The notes: generated from the letters alone by a model not told the origin. A stretch of DNA of 64,000 nt from Capronia americana (GCA_016110215.1 JADWQD010000008.1:1798001-1862000), one strand, 5' to 3'. Counted from the first letter of the stretch, positions 12,361-24,179 are shown. Numbers and translations: made by a program.

Positions 12361-13502
12361 CTTTCAATGAAGAGTGATTATTGTGTGCTTGGATGAGTCT
12401 CGTGCGTCCAGGAGGTTATGGGGGATGCTTAACTTGGTTGAATGCGGCGCTCGGCCATCGAAGCATTAAATACATCAGCCTGTTGTAACGGTCTTGTGCA
12501 CCGCCATTGCAATGTCCAGGCTTCATTGGCGTACGTATGCAATGCATGAAGCTACCACTGAAGATCAACTGGCTTGACGCTGACAAAGTGCACCAGGCTA
12601 CAGGACTTTTTGAAACATCAAATCAACATGTCAATCACGATACCACGGTTCGCCGACGGCTAATTTTGACATACTCGAAAATCCGGCACTTGAGCGCGAA
12701 GCAATGAGACTGTCAAAGTCTTGCTAGGTGCAGTAGCCCATGGAACAAATGACGATGCAACGGACCATTTTCGTGAACCAGTTTCGCCAGGCACCACAGG
12801 ATGAATCATCTACCGTAATCCGGTTCGCTGCACTGTAAACACATTGCGGTTGTGACAGCTGCGGTGAGCGGCAGAATGCCTGCGAGGAAGGTTTGAGGGC
12901 GTGGTTTTGACGGTTGTGGTGATCCCGTTGGATCGTCAAATTAAGGTGAGGCCGTCTGGAGTGGCAAGTGAGCAACGTCCGAATGCGGAAGAAAACGAGA
13001 GCTTCGCTCACACCCGCCGGTATAACCAATTGAACATCCAATTGGAGAAGCCAGGTTCGGATTTCGTGCGCAACGAGGGAGCCTGGAGGCCAGGAAGCAC
13101 AGGAAGGGATGGTTTCGGTCGCAACAGCCACCTGGGTGATAGCAGGTTGGTTTATTGATTAGTCCTCACCGAGGCTTCACTGTTGTGCATGACGCCACTT
13201 ACGTGTCTGTTATGCCGAATTTGGACTGTGTCAATAGGATAAAGCGGCGGCGGGATCCCGACGGGCCAGATATCGAATGACTTGCATACAATCTACTAAT
13301 CAAACACATGCAGCAAGCTCTCTCGAACGGGACTACGAGACCTGGATTGACTTTGTTAGGTCTGGTTCTCGGGAACCTTGACGGCCATCAAATGCCCTGC
13401 TTGGACGCAATGATTTCTAACAGAAGGTGAACACGAAATGAATCACCCTAAAATCCGTTCGGAGGAACTCATTGCAACAAGCGGATTTCAACTGCGGGTG
13501 AA
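12361..13502. other. Intergenic, no gene seen
   Basis: 1.1 kb between the start of the alcohol dehydrogenase and the stop of the hydrolase (both minus strand). It should contain the ADH promoter. The longest frames, near 12724-13131 and 12901-13158, are on opposite strands of the same DNA with no family motif. Confidence 0.4.
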
Positions 13503-14708
13503 CTATGCAGAATCTAGGCTGTGAAACGCGCGGGCGACAGCCAGACTAACCACCGGGTAACTCATAATTCGATCATGAAGACCGTGCTTCACAATCTGCT
13601 CCCGCAGAATCCCACCACTCCCTTTGTACTCGACCTCCCAACCTCCCGCTCCGAGCGTGGATTTTTGCCGATCCTTCAGGGCTTCGAGATCGTCAAAGCT
13701 CAATCTATCTTCAGGCTTTCGCATCCCGTTTACTGCATGCCAGAACACAATGTCCGAGTGCACCCAAGGAATGTCATAGTCATCCTCTGCATGGATCAGG
13801 GTGATGTCGTACTTGCTCGTCCTCTCCGCGAGTTTGAGGCTGTCCGCATGACGCACGAGCTCGGCTAGCTTATCCTTCGAGGGCCATTTGCAAAGGATGA
13901 AAGTATTGAGCCAAGCGAGAGCCTGGGGCCAACGGGCTACAGGAGCTAAAAGAGGGACGGTACCAGCAATGCTGTATGTCTGTGTAAGGAGCTCAACGCT
14001 GGCAAACGGAGCAACAAGCACCATGCCTGCGAAGAGAGTGGGCGGAGATTGCATGGCCAAATGGTGTGCAAGAGATATGCCGACTGCGGTGCCTAGCGAT
14101 TGGGCAAAGATGACAGTTCTTTCGGCTGGAATGCCAGCAGTTTTGAGGGCAAAATCGGCAAGAGTAAGAGCATCGGTCAAAAGGCCGCTTTCTGATGGCC
14201 ACCCCGTGCTAGAACCAAAGCCGCGGTAGTCAATGGCAAGTATGTGTACGTTCTGCGCACTAGCAGACAAGGCGCGATAGCTCTGCGGTCGCCAGCCTGA
14301 TCCCAGAGTTCCCCCTGCTCCATGGAAATAGATCACCAGCCGAGCCGTTGGGTCGTCTGTAAGAAGCCTGAAGCCGAGTCTGCTAGTGATATTGTGGCAA
14401 AGCCCTGCCGGCTCGTCTCTTAATGCTTTCTCGTTCCTGCGATAAGCCTCGAGTGGTAGGACATGCCAGGCATGCAGAGTCTCGCCGTCGGGGGTCTTGA
14501 GCTGAAAGGGCGTGACCTGATTGCGCAGGAAACCCCATTGTTCTGGGACGTTCACATCTTTGAACCAGGTCAACGTAATCCCATGAAGGTATATGGCGTG
14601 GTCTTGTAGGGCGGGAATTGTCAAGAGGCCGAGGAAGGCAAGATATAGGCCGACGCCTGCGGCTGCAGTGATGAGAAGCGGTCGAAAGATTGCCGAGAGA
14701 AACGTCAT
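13503..14708 (-). CDS. Membrane-anchored alpha/beta hydrolase (BEM46/ABHD12-like)
   Basis: Single exon, 401 residues from the ATG at 14708 (the open frame extends upstream only with a TTG). One membrane helix lies at about residues 10-32, followed by a lumenal or cytosolic alpha/beta-hydrolase domain. Motifs: oxyanion-hole segment YFHGAGG (127-133), HILAIDYRGFGSSTG (155-169), nucleophile S204 in FAQSLG, an acidic residue in HAEDDYDIPW (about 309-312) and the catalytic His H378 in KHGLHD. The nucleophile elbow is AxSxG rather than GxSxG, as seen in many fungal members. Architecture matches the BEM46/ABHD12-13 group, thought to act on lipids or acyl groups at the ER or plasma membrane; the true substrate is unknown. 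A GCTGC pentanucleotide repeat lies about 180 bases upstream. Confidence 0.85.
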   Translation of the reverse strand: MTFLSAIFRPLLITAAAGVGLYLAFLGLLTIPALQDHAIYLHGITLTWFKDVNVPEQWGFLRNQVTPFQLKTPDGETLHAWHVLPLEAYRRNEKALRDEPAGLCHNITSRLGFRLLTDDPTARLVIYFHGAGGTLGSGWRPQSYRALSASAQNVHILAIDYRGFGSSTGWPSESGLLTDALTLADFALKTAGIPAERTVIFAQSLGTAVGISLAHHLAMQSPPTLFAGMVLVAPFASVELLTQTYSIAGTVPLLAPVARWPQALAWLNTFILCKWPSKDKLAELVRHADSLKLAERTSKYDITLIHAEDDYDIPWVHSDIVFWHAVNGMRKPEDRLSFDDLEALKDRQKSTLGAGGWEVEYKGSGGILREQIVKHGLHDRIMSYPVVSLAVARAFHSLDSA

Positions 14709-15526
14709 CGTCGTAGCTTTTGGGTGATCAAAACTTTGGCAAGACGTCGACTGCGGAGGTGCGACCGTCAACCTTCAGATAATGGGAAGGCACACCATCT
14801 TGGTGTGCAGAAATGCAACCCAACAGGACGCTCGACCCCTTGAGCAAGTCGCAGCAGCTGCAGAAGGACGTTTAGAGATTACGCGCTGCGCTGCGCTGCG
14901 CTGCGCTGCACTCCTTGATGTTGCGTTCCTTCCCCCACCACGCTGACCCACTCCAAAACTCGTCAGTCTCAGCCACGCGCTTAGAGAAGCACAGCATCTG
15001 CAGCGGCTCCCTGTGCTTTGTGAAACAGCGATTGCGTCTGCTTGTCGAAATTGGCGATTCGCGACGGGGATCTGGCAGGATATCCGGCAACATCGGCACG
15101 CGTCGTGCCGTTTGCACTTGCAAACGCTGAACAGACTGCCAGGCTCCCCTCCGGAGTACCAAAGCCTTCTCTAAAGATCATGATGGTGGCTCCCCTTGGC
15201 CACTTCATGACTCAAGGTAGCAGCCAGGGATGAGCGCAGGGTTTGGCTATGTTTTGGCCCTCGTTGACCCTACTTTGCCATGCATGTCGCCGGAAGTGGT
15301 TCGCTTTGCTTGAGAGGAACGGCCACTGTTTCGACCTCGCGTCTACGAACATAGGAAGGGCAGAGCCAACACTACCTGTGCTTACAGCAGATTGCTCATT
15401 TCTATCCCTCCTTTGAAGTTGATTTCCTGAGGTGTCCCGTTGCTCCCCGGCCATCACTTTCCCTTGCTTTATGTTTCTCTCCTATGAACTGATTTCGCCG
15501 TCAAAATATACCTATACCTGCCTCAA
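14709..15526. other. Divergent promoter region
   Basis: Separates the minus-strand hydrolase from the plus-strand membrane protein gene, so both promoters should be here. Apart from the GCTGC repeat nothing specific was recognised. The last 60 bases before 15527 are C/T and A rich, as in a fungal 5' leader. Confidence 0.45.
14885..14909. repeat. (GCTGC)5 pentanucleotide microsatellite
   Basis: Five exact head-to-tail copies of GCTGC (14885-14909), extended by partial copies on the left. It lies upstream of the hydrolase start, in likely promoter or 5' leader. It should be length-polymorphic between strains. Confidence 0.9.
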
Positions 15527-16975
15527 ATGCCCAGATTGACTCTTGAGAAGCGCTTCAGGGGACAATGGCATGGGCTGCCACGGCTTCAGTTCCTCATAAG
15601 CTTCGCTCTCCTCCCATCCATCTGCCAGGCCTACAGAAGCAATACCGTTATAGCACCAGTTGCTAAGTATATGAATGCTACCAACGCGACTACTGCTTTC
15701 GCATCCTCGACAAGAGTGAAGTCTTGGGTGAGCCAGCCGGACTACCGAGGGACATTTGACATTATCTGGACGTCCCTTGTGACCATCTTCATCAGCACCT
15801 ATAGCATGTTGTGTCTCAACGTCCCCGCCCCTAAGGATAACTTTGCAACACGAACGAGGCGTCGTCTCCTATGGATGGCTTTGGGCATTCTGGGCCCAGA
15901 ATTCCCCCTCACCTATGCCGCAGGCCAATGGAGCCGAGCAAAACAGTCGGTGGTTGCTTTCAAGACGTACAACCACGAGGATTGGCACATGCGACAGGCT
16001 TTCTTCGCAGATATGGGGGGATTTGTCTTCCACGCCCGAGATGGTGAACCCTTCCCACTCAATGCAACTCAGTTACACTGGCTCGTCGTCAACAATTTCG
16101 TCGAATACCCGGCTATCACCCGCCGCGAGATCTGGGACAAATCTAAACAAGATACTTTTACCAAAGTCGTTACTGCTTTCCAAATCAGCTATTTGATCAT
16201 ACAGTGCGTTGCTCGAGCAATTCAACGCCTCGCGATTACAACCTTGGAACTCAATGCTCTTGCCATTGTTGTCTGCTCCCTCATGACTTCCTGCTTCTGG
16301 CTCCACAAACCTGCAGACGTCCAAATACCCATCCCCATCCACTCCTCTCACACCTTGGCCGAGATTACGCTCAATCGAGAATGGACCTTGACGCCGCTTG
16401 ATTTTGTGGATGAGAACGGCCCTGGTTATTCGGTAAACATTCAGCCGTTCATGAAAATGCCGGTTATTCCTGCCGCAAGACCGATACAGCGTATCCCAAA
16501 TGACAGGTTTCCCATGAATCCTTATGGGATTCAAGAATATTTTCTTTGCTTTGCGACTCTGCTCTTCACCGCTATCCACGTCGCAGGCTGGAGCTTCGGC
16601 TTTCCCACTTCCATCGAGCGCCTGCTATGGCGTATCAGCTCACTTTTGCTCTTTGGAATCACGGCAGCTTTCTGGGTGTTCGAGACGGCGGCATCCTGGA
16701 CTCGCCTTGGTCGCTGGAAGACACTTTACTTACTCATGTTCAACCGCAAGGCCTTGCCACAACACAGGATGCGCCTGGCATCAAGGACTGCCACAATCAA
16801 GAGAAAATCAAAGCAATTGCCGTTGCCATGGGAGTTCGCCACAATAACACCACTGGCTATAATATATGGTCTTGCGAGATTTTATCTCCTTGCGGAGGCG
16901 TTTGCGGAATTGAGGGATTTGGAAGGGACGGCATATGTCAACATCGATTGGACCAACTTCCTCCCTCATGTGTGA
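15527..16975 (+). CDS. Conserved fungal multi-pass membrane protein
   Basis: Single exon, 482 residues. A signal-like hydrophobic stretch sits at about 18-36 (LQFLISFALLPSICQA). Hydrophobic spans follow near 77-98 (FDIIWTSLVTIFISTYSML), 113-133, 217-260 (two spans around TTLELNALAIVVCSLMTSC), 340-360, 367-390 and 440-462. The 'RGTFDIIWTSLVTIFISTY...LNVPAP' opening is followed by an Arg-rich loop, then 'FFADMGGFVFH', 'EIWDKSKQD' and 'LELNALAIVVCSLMTSCFWLHKPADV'. This layout recurs in a large Pezizomycotina family of uncharacterised integral membrane proteins, often expanded in copy number. No transporter or enzyme signature was seen. Two possible N-glycosylation sites (NATNATT) lie after the signal region. 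Function is unknown. Confidence 0.8.
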   Translation: MPRLTLEKRFRGQWHGLPRLQFLISFALLPSICQAYRSNTVIAPVAKYMNATNATTAFASSTRVKSWVSQPDYRGTFDIIWTSLVTIFISTYSMLCLNVPAPKDNFATRTRRRLLWMALGILGPEFPLTYAAGQWSRAKQSVVAFKTYNHEDWHMRQAFFADMGGFVFHARDGEPFPLNATQLHWLVVNNFVEYPAITRREIWDKSKQDTFTKVVTAFQISYLIIQCVARAIQRLAITTLELNALAIVVCSLMTSCFWLHKPADVQIPIPIHSSHTLAEITLNREWTLTPLDFVDENGPGYSVNIQPFMKMPVIPAARPIQRIPNDRFPMNPYGIQEYFLCFATLLFTAIHVAGWSFGFPTSIERLLWRISSLLLFGITAAFWVFETAASWTRLGRWKTLYLLMFNRKALPQHRMRLASRTATIKRKSKQLPLPWEFATITPLAIIYGLARFYLLAEAFAELRDLEGTAYVNIDWTNFLPHV

Positions 16976-18765
16976 TACGATGCCCAACTTGCCGAAGCCC
17001 TGAATGCTAACCACCAGCGACGTCTCCGTCTTCGTCCTCTCGGCCGCACACCCAATTTGGCCTCAGTGAAGCCATCTTTCTGGTTCTTCTGCCTGGACCA
17101 GCCCAATGCATTGAACCTTAGGGAGACCATCGCGGCAATTTCGTTGGCTTTAGCCAAGTATCTGGCCTTTTTTTATCTCCCTCGAAACGGTCACTTGCTT
17201 TGTCTTGCAGTTATGCGGCGAGAGAATGCCACAGGATTGAGCATCTGCAGGGCAGTAGCCGTGCTCAACCAGGAGGAGCGGTAGCCACGCATCCTGAAAA
17301 TGTACCCGACCGATGCCACATTACTGTCATCGAGAGTATGAGAACGTCGTCTGACTTTGCCGAGCGCACGATCACCAACTATGCCGCATCGCAGATAAAC
17401 CATGTTCACAGATACTCAGTCGGCCTCGCTCTAAGATCAGGGTCGACAGGTTCTTCAATTATGAATGAGGCCCATAGCCACCAAGAGAGTGCATCATGGC
17501 ACTTATGACTGCTGTACCGGCGCCTTTGAGCCAGGAGACGAAGATCGAGGTAAAGGCAGGGTTTACGGAAACCAGTGTTGGAGGTGCGTCACACAAGCTC
17601 GAAATCAAGGGTCTGGGCCCGGTAGCATACGAGTAAGGTCAACGCGCTCGTTCAATAGATAAGGTTGTAGTGCTGCTAGCATTCACTCCGCTGGGTAGGT
17701 CCCCGTTGATGATCGTGGAATGGTCAGCTTCGCTTTGGTGATCTGCAGGATTGACAGGGCGTCACGGAGACTGATGTTGATGAAACGGTCCTGGAAACAA
17801 TAGCAGTATAGACCTTGGGGCTGTGTCTGAAGAAGCTCTCACGGATACAAAATGTGATAGCGTAGGAAGAGATCATGTAAGTGAACCATGTTGATTCCCC
17901 GATATCGTCTTGCTGCAGAGCTCTGTAGATAGCCTTTACCCACTTGACTGCACACTTAACTGCAACACACCTCACCGCCGCCATCACATGATCCGACCCA
18001 CCAGGTCCGGTCACAAAAAATTAGTCTTGTAATATTGTACCTGCAAAGTTAGGAATCAAATCACGCAAAGACCCCCATACTCATTGTGTCGTCCTCTCCA
18101 CAACAGAGGCATCAATGAAATGGGCGATTCGAACCAGCCGCCAGATCTAATCTAGCTCCTGCTCGGGTCGAACTACCACCGGGTAGGGGCGTCAGGAACC
18201 CGATGAAGATCTGAATCCAAGCGAAGTATCCTTCCGATCCAGGTCTTGACAGGACAAACTAACACCGGTTAGCAGGCTTCAAGTACCTCGATCGTAGGTC
18301 GTAGGCCGTAGCAAACAACCGTAGCAAACAAACAGTCGTAGCGGCGGTAGCTGAGATCGGATCATTGGGATTCGATGATAACAATGTGGCAGGAAAAAAC
18401 CAACTTCGAAAGAAGCGAGTTTCTGATGGTTGGGCCAGGTAACCTTAAGCGACTTCTCCAACCTTCAGTTTTTGCCTTTTTTGTGGCTCGAACTCTATAC
18501 CTTTGCTTGTGTGCTGGCGTGCAGGCAGCCGGCAGTAGTAGTGAAGGAAGGAAGATTCGAAAGGGAGGGCGACGGCGGCAACGAGGTCGACGTGAAGCCA
18601 AGCCATATCGTCATTTGAACACTAAATATCGCGTCATTCAACATTGACTTCGGAGCGGGCAACTCAGTAGATATCGTATGCACGCTTCAGCCAACCCTTC
18701 ACCATCTATCTTTAGATCGGAAGCATGTCAGCGTATGCTGGCAGCATGAAGATTCAATCCCAGTC
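16976..18765. other. Long intergenic, one short coding-like frame
   Basis: 1.8 kb on the plus strand between two genes. A 46-residue frame at 17496-17636 has convincing codon-like composition and is described in the findings. Short CGTAG-containing direct repeats occur near 18290-18350. No other gene was recognised. Confidence 0.35.
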
Positions 18766-20733
18766 ATGGCGGAGCAGGTCGCTGGTCAGCTGAAGATCGA
18801 CATAACCAATGAGCAGACCGTTCCCCCCATTGCCGCGGTATTCCTGGTCAACTTTGACCATCGCAAAGGGTGCGTACAGGCGAACTTCGCTCTTGACGTC
18901 TACTAAATGGCGACAGGTATATACTAGGATGGCACAAATCCGTCGCCGATGGTCAGTTGCACAGCTCTTGCTAGTTGCGGAGTTGCGAACTAAACCTCCA
19001 CTGCAGTCCAACTTGAGGGCGTCGTCGAGTTCAAGTCCCTGCCTTCCGGCCTACACAACGTCGAAGAAGATCTGGTGTGAGTGGCATACAACTTTCAAGG
19101 AGTACTCTGCTGAAAGATCGAAGATATTTTATCCACGATGAATATGCCGGCCTCAGCGCATTCGTCAATAAACCGGACCAGGAATCCGATCGCGCTGCAC
19201 GAATGTTAGCTGTCGGTATTCTGGTCCCCTTGGAGCATGGTCGCATGGGTCGGAGCTGGCGTCATGCTGAGACTCTGAAGGAGCTCGCAAGGTATATTTG
19301 CAAGATGCCAATACACATGGGCACGTCTGAACGCAAACAGGGCACAAATCGACGATCCTACAAACACAACCGCACTTGAAGAGTATTGGGACAAATACAG
19401 GCTGAAGCACGAGGATCGCCCTTCAAAGACACCTCATGATTCTGCAGAAGATGCCCCATTACCGCGACCGAACGGATACACTAAATCTCGGAGCATGTCT
19501 ACCGCGACAACCTTTATTTCTTCGCATCATTCTTTGACGCCTCATCATCCCGCCCTAACTCTGATGGAATCTTTAAAGCTCTTTGGTCCTCTCATATTCC
19601 CACTCTACCGGGCGGCGCTACTTCGCAAGCGCATTCTAATTGTTACAGACACACCAGTCGAATTCGCCTGCAACCTTGGTGAGATCGAGATATTCGAGAG
19701 GTCGTTCCAGCGCTAACCAGGCATCACAGTATATAACCTTTCCATCTTGTCGTCTATCCCACAAACGGTGCTGTCTGTCCTACCGGAGGCCAATGGCCCC
19801 ATGGTCAGGTTGCGTCCCTTGTTTACCGTTGGAGTTATGGACATTGCTCAACTAGAGGAGGAGAAGGCCGCAGGGCCAGGCCGGGGTTTTATTGCCTGCA
19901 CGACGGACGATGTACTGGCTTCAAAACCTGACCTCTACGATGTTCTTGTCCTCATGCCCAAGTCCGAGGCACAGCAAGCTGCGACAAAAGTGTTTCCTCG
20001 CGTTGTTCTTTCAAGCCCAGAGTTGACCAAGGCTTTTCCAAAGGCTGGAATCAGAGCTACCCAGCGAGATGCTCATCGGTTCTCACATCTGCTAAGAAGC
20101 CTGCATTGTTTTGAGCACGGTGAAGTGGCGGCAACTGAAAGCGATGTCTCATCCGTCATGTCGGATACGTCCTCGTATTCAGTGAATAAGGAGGTGATAG
20201 AACCGTCATCCTGGTCTCGAGTCGCCTATACTTCATTGATCTGGTGGGCGTCGGCTGGGGACAGGCGCACTGGATTTGTGGAAGGCGAGGAGAATGAAGG
20301 CGAACGAGATCTGGCACTCTTGCACGGTCAGGAGGAAGAGGATCAAACCCGGGAGGTCGCAGTTGTGGGTTACTTTCGGCGCATGACTGCCACCATTTTT
20401 ACCACACTCGCATCCGCAATTGCAAGAGCGGACGGAGGCGAACGAAGCTCGGAGGAATACCGAGACGACGATGACGAGGAGGAATTGGAGGGAGGAGAAG
20501 GGAGTACGAGTCCGGTTGTGGGAAGTACGCAGGAGGAAAACCAAGCGCTGTTGGCTGATCAGAGCGAGAAGGCCGAGGTCGACATCAACCACGAAGATAT
20601 GATTGAAATGTGCCTGGATAGCTGGAGCGCATCCGACAAGAAGTTCGTGGAAGAAGCGGTGCAGCTCTGGTGGAAGCGGGAAGCAATTGTGCGAACGGCA
20701 TCGATCGAATGCTGTGGGCTTCGGATACTCTAG
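18766..20733 (+). CDS. LCHN/Anr2 family (DENN-like) protein
   Basis: Six exons: 18766-18869, 18917-18951, 19007-19076, 19124-19291, 19341-19678 and 19730-20733; 572 residues. Splicing gives PPIAAVFLVNFDHRKGY, then VQLEGVVEFKSLPSGLHNV, YFIHDEYAGLSAF and RAARMLAVGILVPL. These are hallmarks of the LCHN/DUF2347 module related to DENN domains of Rab exchange factors. Further on come ESLKLFGPLIFPLYRAALLRKRIL and the C-terminal part with SIPQTVLSVLP and a TTDDVLASKPDLYDVLV segment (DUF4484-like). An acidic insertion (RDDDDEEELEGGEG, near residue 485) separates this from the last helices (SASDKKFVEEAVQLWWKREA). Family members are thought to act in membrane traffic. Each splice junction keeps the frame and family order, so the model is strong although some exons are only 35-70 bases. 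Confidence 0.85.
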
Positions 20734-21125
20734 GCGGCGTTCGTATGAGCGCAATTGGTACAAGACTACTGTTCAGCCTCGTCGCACTGCGGATCCCCAA
20801 AGAGTCACCATGACGTCGATCGCTCAACGTGCTCCGCGCGAACCATGCCACATCAGGGAGCTCGACAACAACGAGAACAGGTACACCAATCACCATTGTG
20901 TCTGCATGCTCCTCCATGTTTCCCACCTTGCCAATTTGGCCTCCTGGTGTCACTATAACAGAGTGGCACGGATACAGTCTCCGTCCATGAGCTCATGACT
21001 CGACCAGAACCAAGCTTCGGCAGTCTTGCGAGCTACTGCATCATACATGAAGCTCAACAGCTCCTCTTGCGACGAAGCCTTTACGTTGTTCCAACCAGTC
21101 ATCTGGTCGTCGAGCTGAATCGAAG
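20734..21125. other. Intergenic, no gene seen
   Basis: About 390 bases holding the LCHN 3' end and the promoter of the next gene. No motif was recognised. Confidence 0.45.
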
Positions 21126-22411
21126 ATGAAGCTGAAAATCGGCGCTCTCGCTGTCCTTGCGGTCTTAGGAGCTGTAACAACCCAGCAACCGGCTCGTGAT
21201 CAAGTCGGCACGGGTCCGCCACTCGAACTTGTGCACCTGTATTTCGACGAGTGGCCAACAGGTGAGGCCAAGCCCGTTTGTCACCGAAGCCTGGCTCATT
21301 CTCTCGTACAGGTGTCGCTGTTTCTTCGTCGGGGCGTATCTTTTCCTGCTACCCGCTCGGGCTCGACTCGACAAATACCAGATATCAAGTCGCCGAGCTT
21401 GGGTCAAACAACACAGAGAACGCGTTCCCATCTGCGCAAATCAATACACCTCCCGGAGGTGCTGTCGACTATTCGACGAATCCACCACAATCCAAAGGCC
21501 TCTCGAATTATTTCATCTCGGTTCAAAGCGTCGTTGTCGACCCGAATGATCGTCTATGGATCCTTGATACGGGTCGGGCATTGCTGAGTAATGGCACCTT
21601 GACGACGTCAAACCCTGGCGGGCCGAAGCTTGTCGGCATCGACCTCAACAACAATACAATCTTCCAAACAATCCTCTTTCCGCCAACAGTCGCATTCCCC
21701 GACTCTTACCCCAATGACGTCCGCTTTGACCTGCGCTCATCGGTCCCTTCCTTTGGTCAAGGCATCGCTTACATAACAGACTCGTCTAGTGAAGGACGCA
21801 ATGGAATCATTGTCGTTGATCTCGGAACCGGGGAGTCTTGGCGTCATCTGAATAATATCCCGCAAGTTCGCCCTGAGCCGGGCTTCTACGCGAACGTCTG
21901 GGGCGAGTCAGTCTACATGAACCCCGGGAACGGCATGCCGGTTTCCAGACTGGCGTTCGGCGCGGATGGCATCACTTTATCCAACGACGGTGAAATACTC
22001 TACTTCTCGGTGGTTTCGGGTCGTCATTTGTACAGTGTTCCTACGGCTCGCCTTCGCGATCGCAGTCTATCTTCTGAGCTGTTCGCTACTGGCTCGGTCA
22101 TGGACCTCGGGCAGAAAGGCGTAAGTGACGGGCTTGAGAGCGACTCGAACGGCATTGTCTACGCAGGAAGCGTGGAAACAAACTCGATCGTCACGTTTAA
22201 CCCTCAAAATGGCACGGTTCAGACGTACGTGAGGGATCCTAGTATTGATTGGACGGACACCTTCTCTGTGTCAGGCAATTATCTATACTTCACCGAGAAC
22301 CAGCTGTTCCGAGGGCCATCACAGCAGGGCGGTGTGGATCGGCGGGTGAAACCCTACGCGCTGTACAGAGTGCCTCTGCTGAACAACGCGACCAAGATTA
22401 GTCTGGTGTAG
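21126..22411 (+). CDS. Secreted major royal jelly/yellow-like protein
   Basis: Two exons (21126-21261 and 21312-22411; GTGAGG donor, TACAG acceptor), 411 residues. The N-terminus is a signal peptide (MKLKIGALAVLAVLGAVTT, cleavage near residue 20). The mature part has the MRJP/yellow beta-propeller signatures: a first strand with HLYFDEWPTGVAVSSSGRIF, then QSVVVDPNDRLWILDTG, NDVRFDLR, AYITDSS...GIIVVDLGTGESWRHL, GITLSNDGEILYFS and SGRHLYSVPT. Several NxS/T sequons fit secretion. In insects the family includes pigment-pathway enzymes and nutritional proteins. In fungi such proteins are common but mostly uncharacterised, and lactonase- or hydrolase-like activity has been suggested for the fold. 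No other secreted gene is adjacent. Confidence 0.88.
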
Positions 22412-22809
22412 CCGGGCAAAGGGAGAACCACGCCGAGCGTTTGTTGATTGCAGCGCCTTGTGACATGCAAACAGATATATAATTATGATGTTATGGAAAT
22501 TGGAAGTGTCGGATATCGACGGAGATGCCACCCCAAGTGCTCCTGGGCGACTCCTTACCGAGGTTCTTTCGGTTCTTTCCCCTTCGTGTACGCGGCCGCC
22601 CATTCGTCCGACATCCACACCACATCAGCGGTGCGTTTTATTGCCAGGCGCGTATACACAGCTCTGCGTCTCTATGGAACTTCCGAGTAACATCGGGCGA
22701 CCACGGTCTGAGAGACCTTGCGTATGATTGTTATATTTTGTTGACTTCCTGAAACTTCGACCTCTGTTTATTCTCCGCCCAATTTTGCTGTGATCCTCGA
22801 CGGCTCAGG
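22412..22809. other. Intergenic, no gene seen
   Basis: About 400 bases between the secreted protein and the GST-fold gene. Nothing specific was recognised. Confidence 0.45.
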
Positions 22810-24179
22810 ATGGCGACTGCGGATTCCAGTGAGACGCCGCCGGTTGTGCTGTTTGGATATGACTGTGAGTGTCTGCCCCGAACAGGTGACTGACCCCGGA
22901 GACACAACCCCAGCTAATCAGACGGACCTGTAGCGTCTCCGTTCACGCAAAAAGTCAGGTTGGCGCTCAGATTGAAACAGATACCTTACAGTGAGTACCA
23001 AGTCTCATGTCTAGTTTGAGAAAATAACCTAGACTTGCGGGTGGATATGCGCCGAACGAACTCGAGCCACCTGCTAGTGTGGGAGTGTTGGTTGGCTGTC
23101 ACTGACGGAACAGCTTTCGTTATTGTGCCTTCGATGATGCCACGGCCGATCCTGAAGGACAATTTCAACGTCACCTATAGGAAGATCCCGGTTCTGACTA
23201 TTGGGAGAGAGGTAAGTCCGCTCCGGTGATTTGATGCGACCTCTTGCTGAAGCCATTTCTACCGCGGCAGATCTATATCGACACGTCGCTCATTGTGGAG
23301 GCTCTTGAACACTATTTTCCTCCATCTCTAGGCTACGGCTCTCTTTACCCTACTGGCCACGCTGCAACATACCGCTCTCTCATCCGGGGGTTCGCCTCCT
23401 ACTGGACCGACCGTCCTCTCTTCCGGGTGACGACAGGTCTCATCCCGGGCACAGTCTGGCGTACGCATTTTGGCCGCGACCGCTCCAATCTCATCGGGCA
23501 CACTCTAGATGCGGATAAACTCGAGCGGAAAGTGCCGCAGAACTTGAGCGGGTTGGACCTACAGTTGAGTCTGTTGGAACCTATACTCGCGGGGGCTGGG
23601 AAAAAGTGGGTGTTTGAGGGCGAAAAGCCCAGTGCTGCAGATGTGGCGGTGTGGTATCAGCTTGATTGGGGGGAGAAGATCTCGCGAGGGGAGGGCATTA
23701 GTGATTTGACGGGCGGGGGAACGGGGGATGGAAGTGGCGAAGGGATGAGCAGTGTGTTCAATAAGGAACGATACCCCGAGCTGATCAGCTGGTTCGAGCG
23801 CTTCAAGGCCTACCTTGACCGGTTGCCGAGTACGGAGACGAGGATAGAGCGGGCCGATGATGCGGGCATCAAGAAAACGCTGGAGAGGTTGAGGGACACG
23901 AAGCTGGCGGAGCAGGTGCCAGTGTTGCCTACGCCGGCTGGACCTCATCAGGAACTCGATAAGCGAAGTGGACTTGTGTTAGGTGCGGAGGTCAGTATTG
24001 CACCTGATGATACGGGCAGGGATAGTCCGACCGTCGGAACACTACTGGCTATTGGGCCAGAAGAAGTTGTCATCAAGCCTCAGAAGACAGACGAGGAAGG
24101 ACCCCGAGTGGGAGATGTGAGGATACACTTTCCTCGGATCGGGTTCGTGATAAGACCGGTCGGGCAGGCGAGGCTGTAA
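22810..24179 (+). CDS. Glutathione S-transferase-fold protein
   Basis: Four exons: 22810-22864, 22934-22990, 23114-23211 and 23271-24179; 372 residues. The spliced N-terminus gives VVLFGYDSSPFTQKVRLALRL, then VIVPSMMPRPILKDNFNVTYRKIPVLTIGREIYIDTSLIVEALEHYF in consecutive exons. This is the thioredoxin-like GST N-terminal domain, with the cis-Pro (IPVL) and the following S/T-L-I motif. SSPFTQ takes the place of a Ser/Cys active site. An all-helical C-terminal domain follows (WVFEGEKPSAADVAVWYQLDW). The protein is longer than a typical GST (about 220-250) because of a C-terminal extension of about 100 residues, which contains a small beta-rich segment with GAEVSIAPDDTG and ends VRIHFPRIGFVIRPVG. 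Glutathione conjugation or a non-catalytic role are both possible. Confidence 0.82.

Noticed and set aside
12724..13158. Opposing 85- and 135-residue frames
   Set aside because: They overlap on opposite strands, lack conserved motifs and have no splice support.
18120..18190. GGTTCGAATC on the minus strand, like a tRNA B box
   Set aside because: The flanking bases do not form a five-pair T stem, and no cloverleaf could be built.
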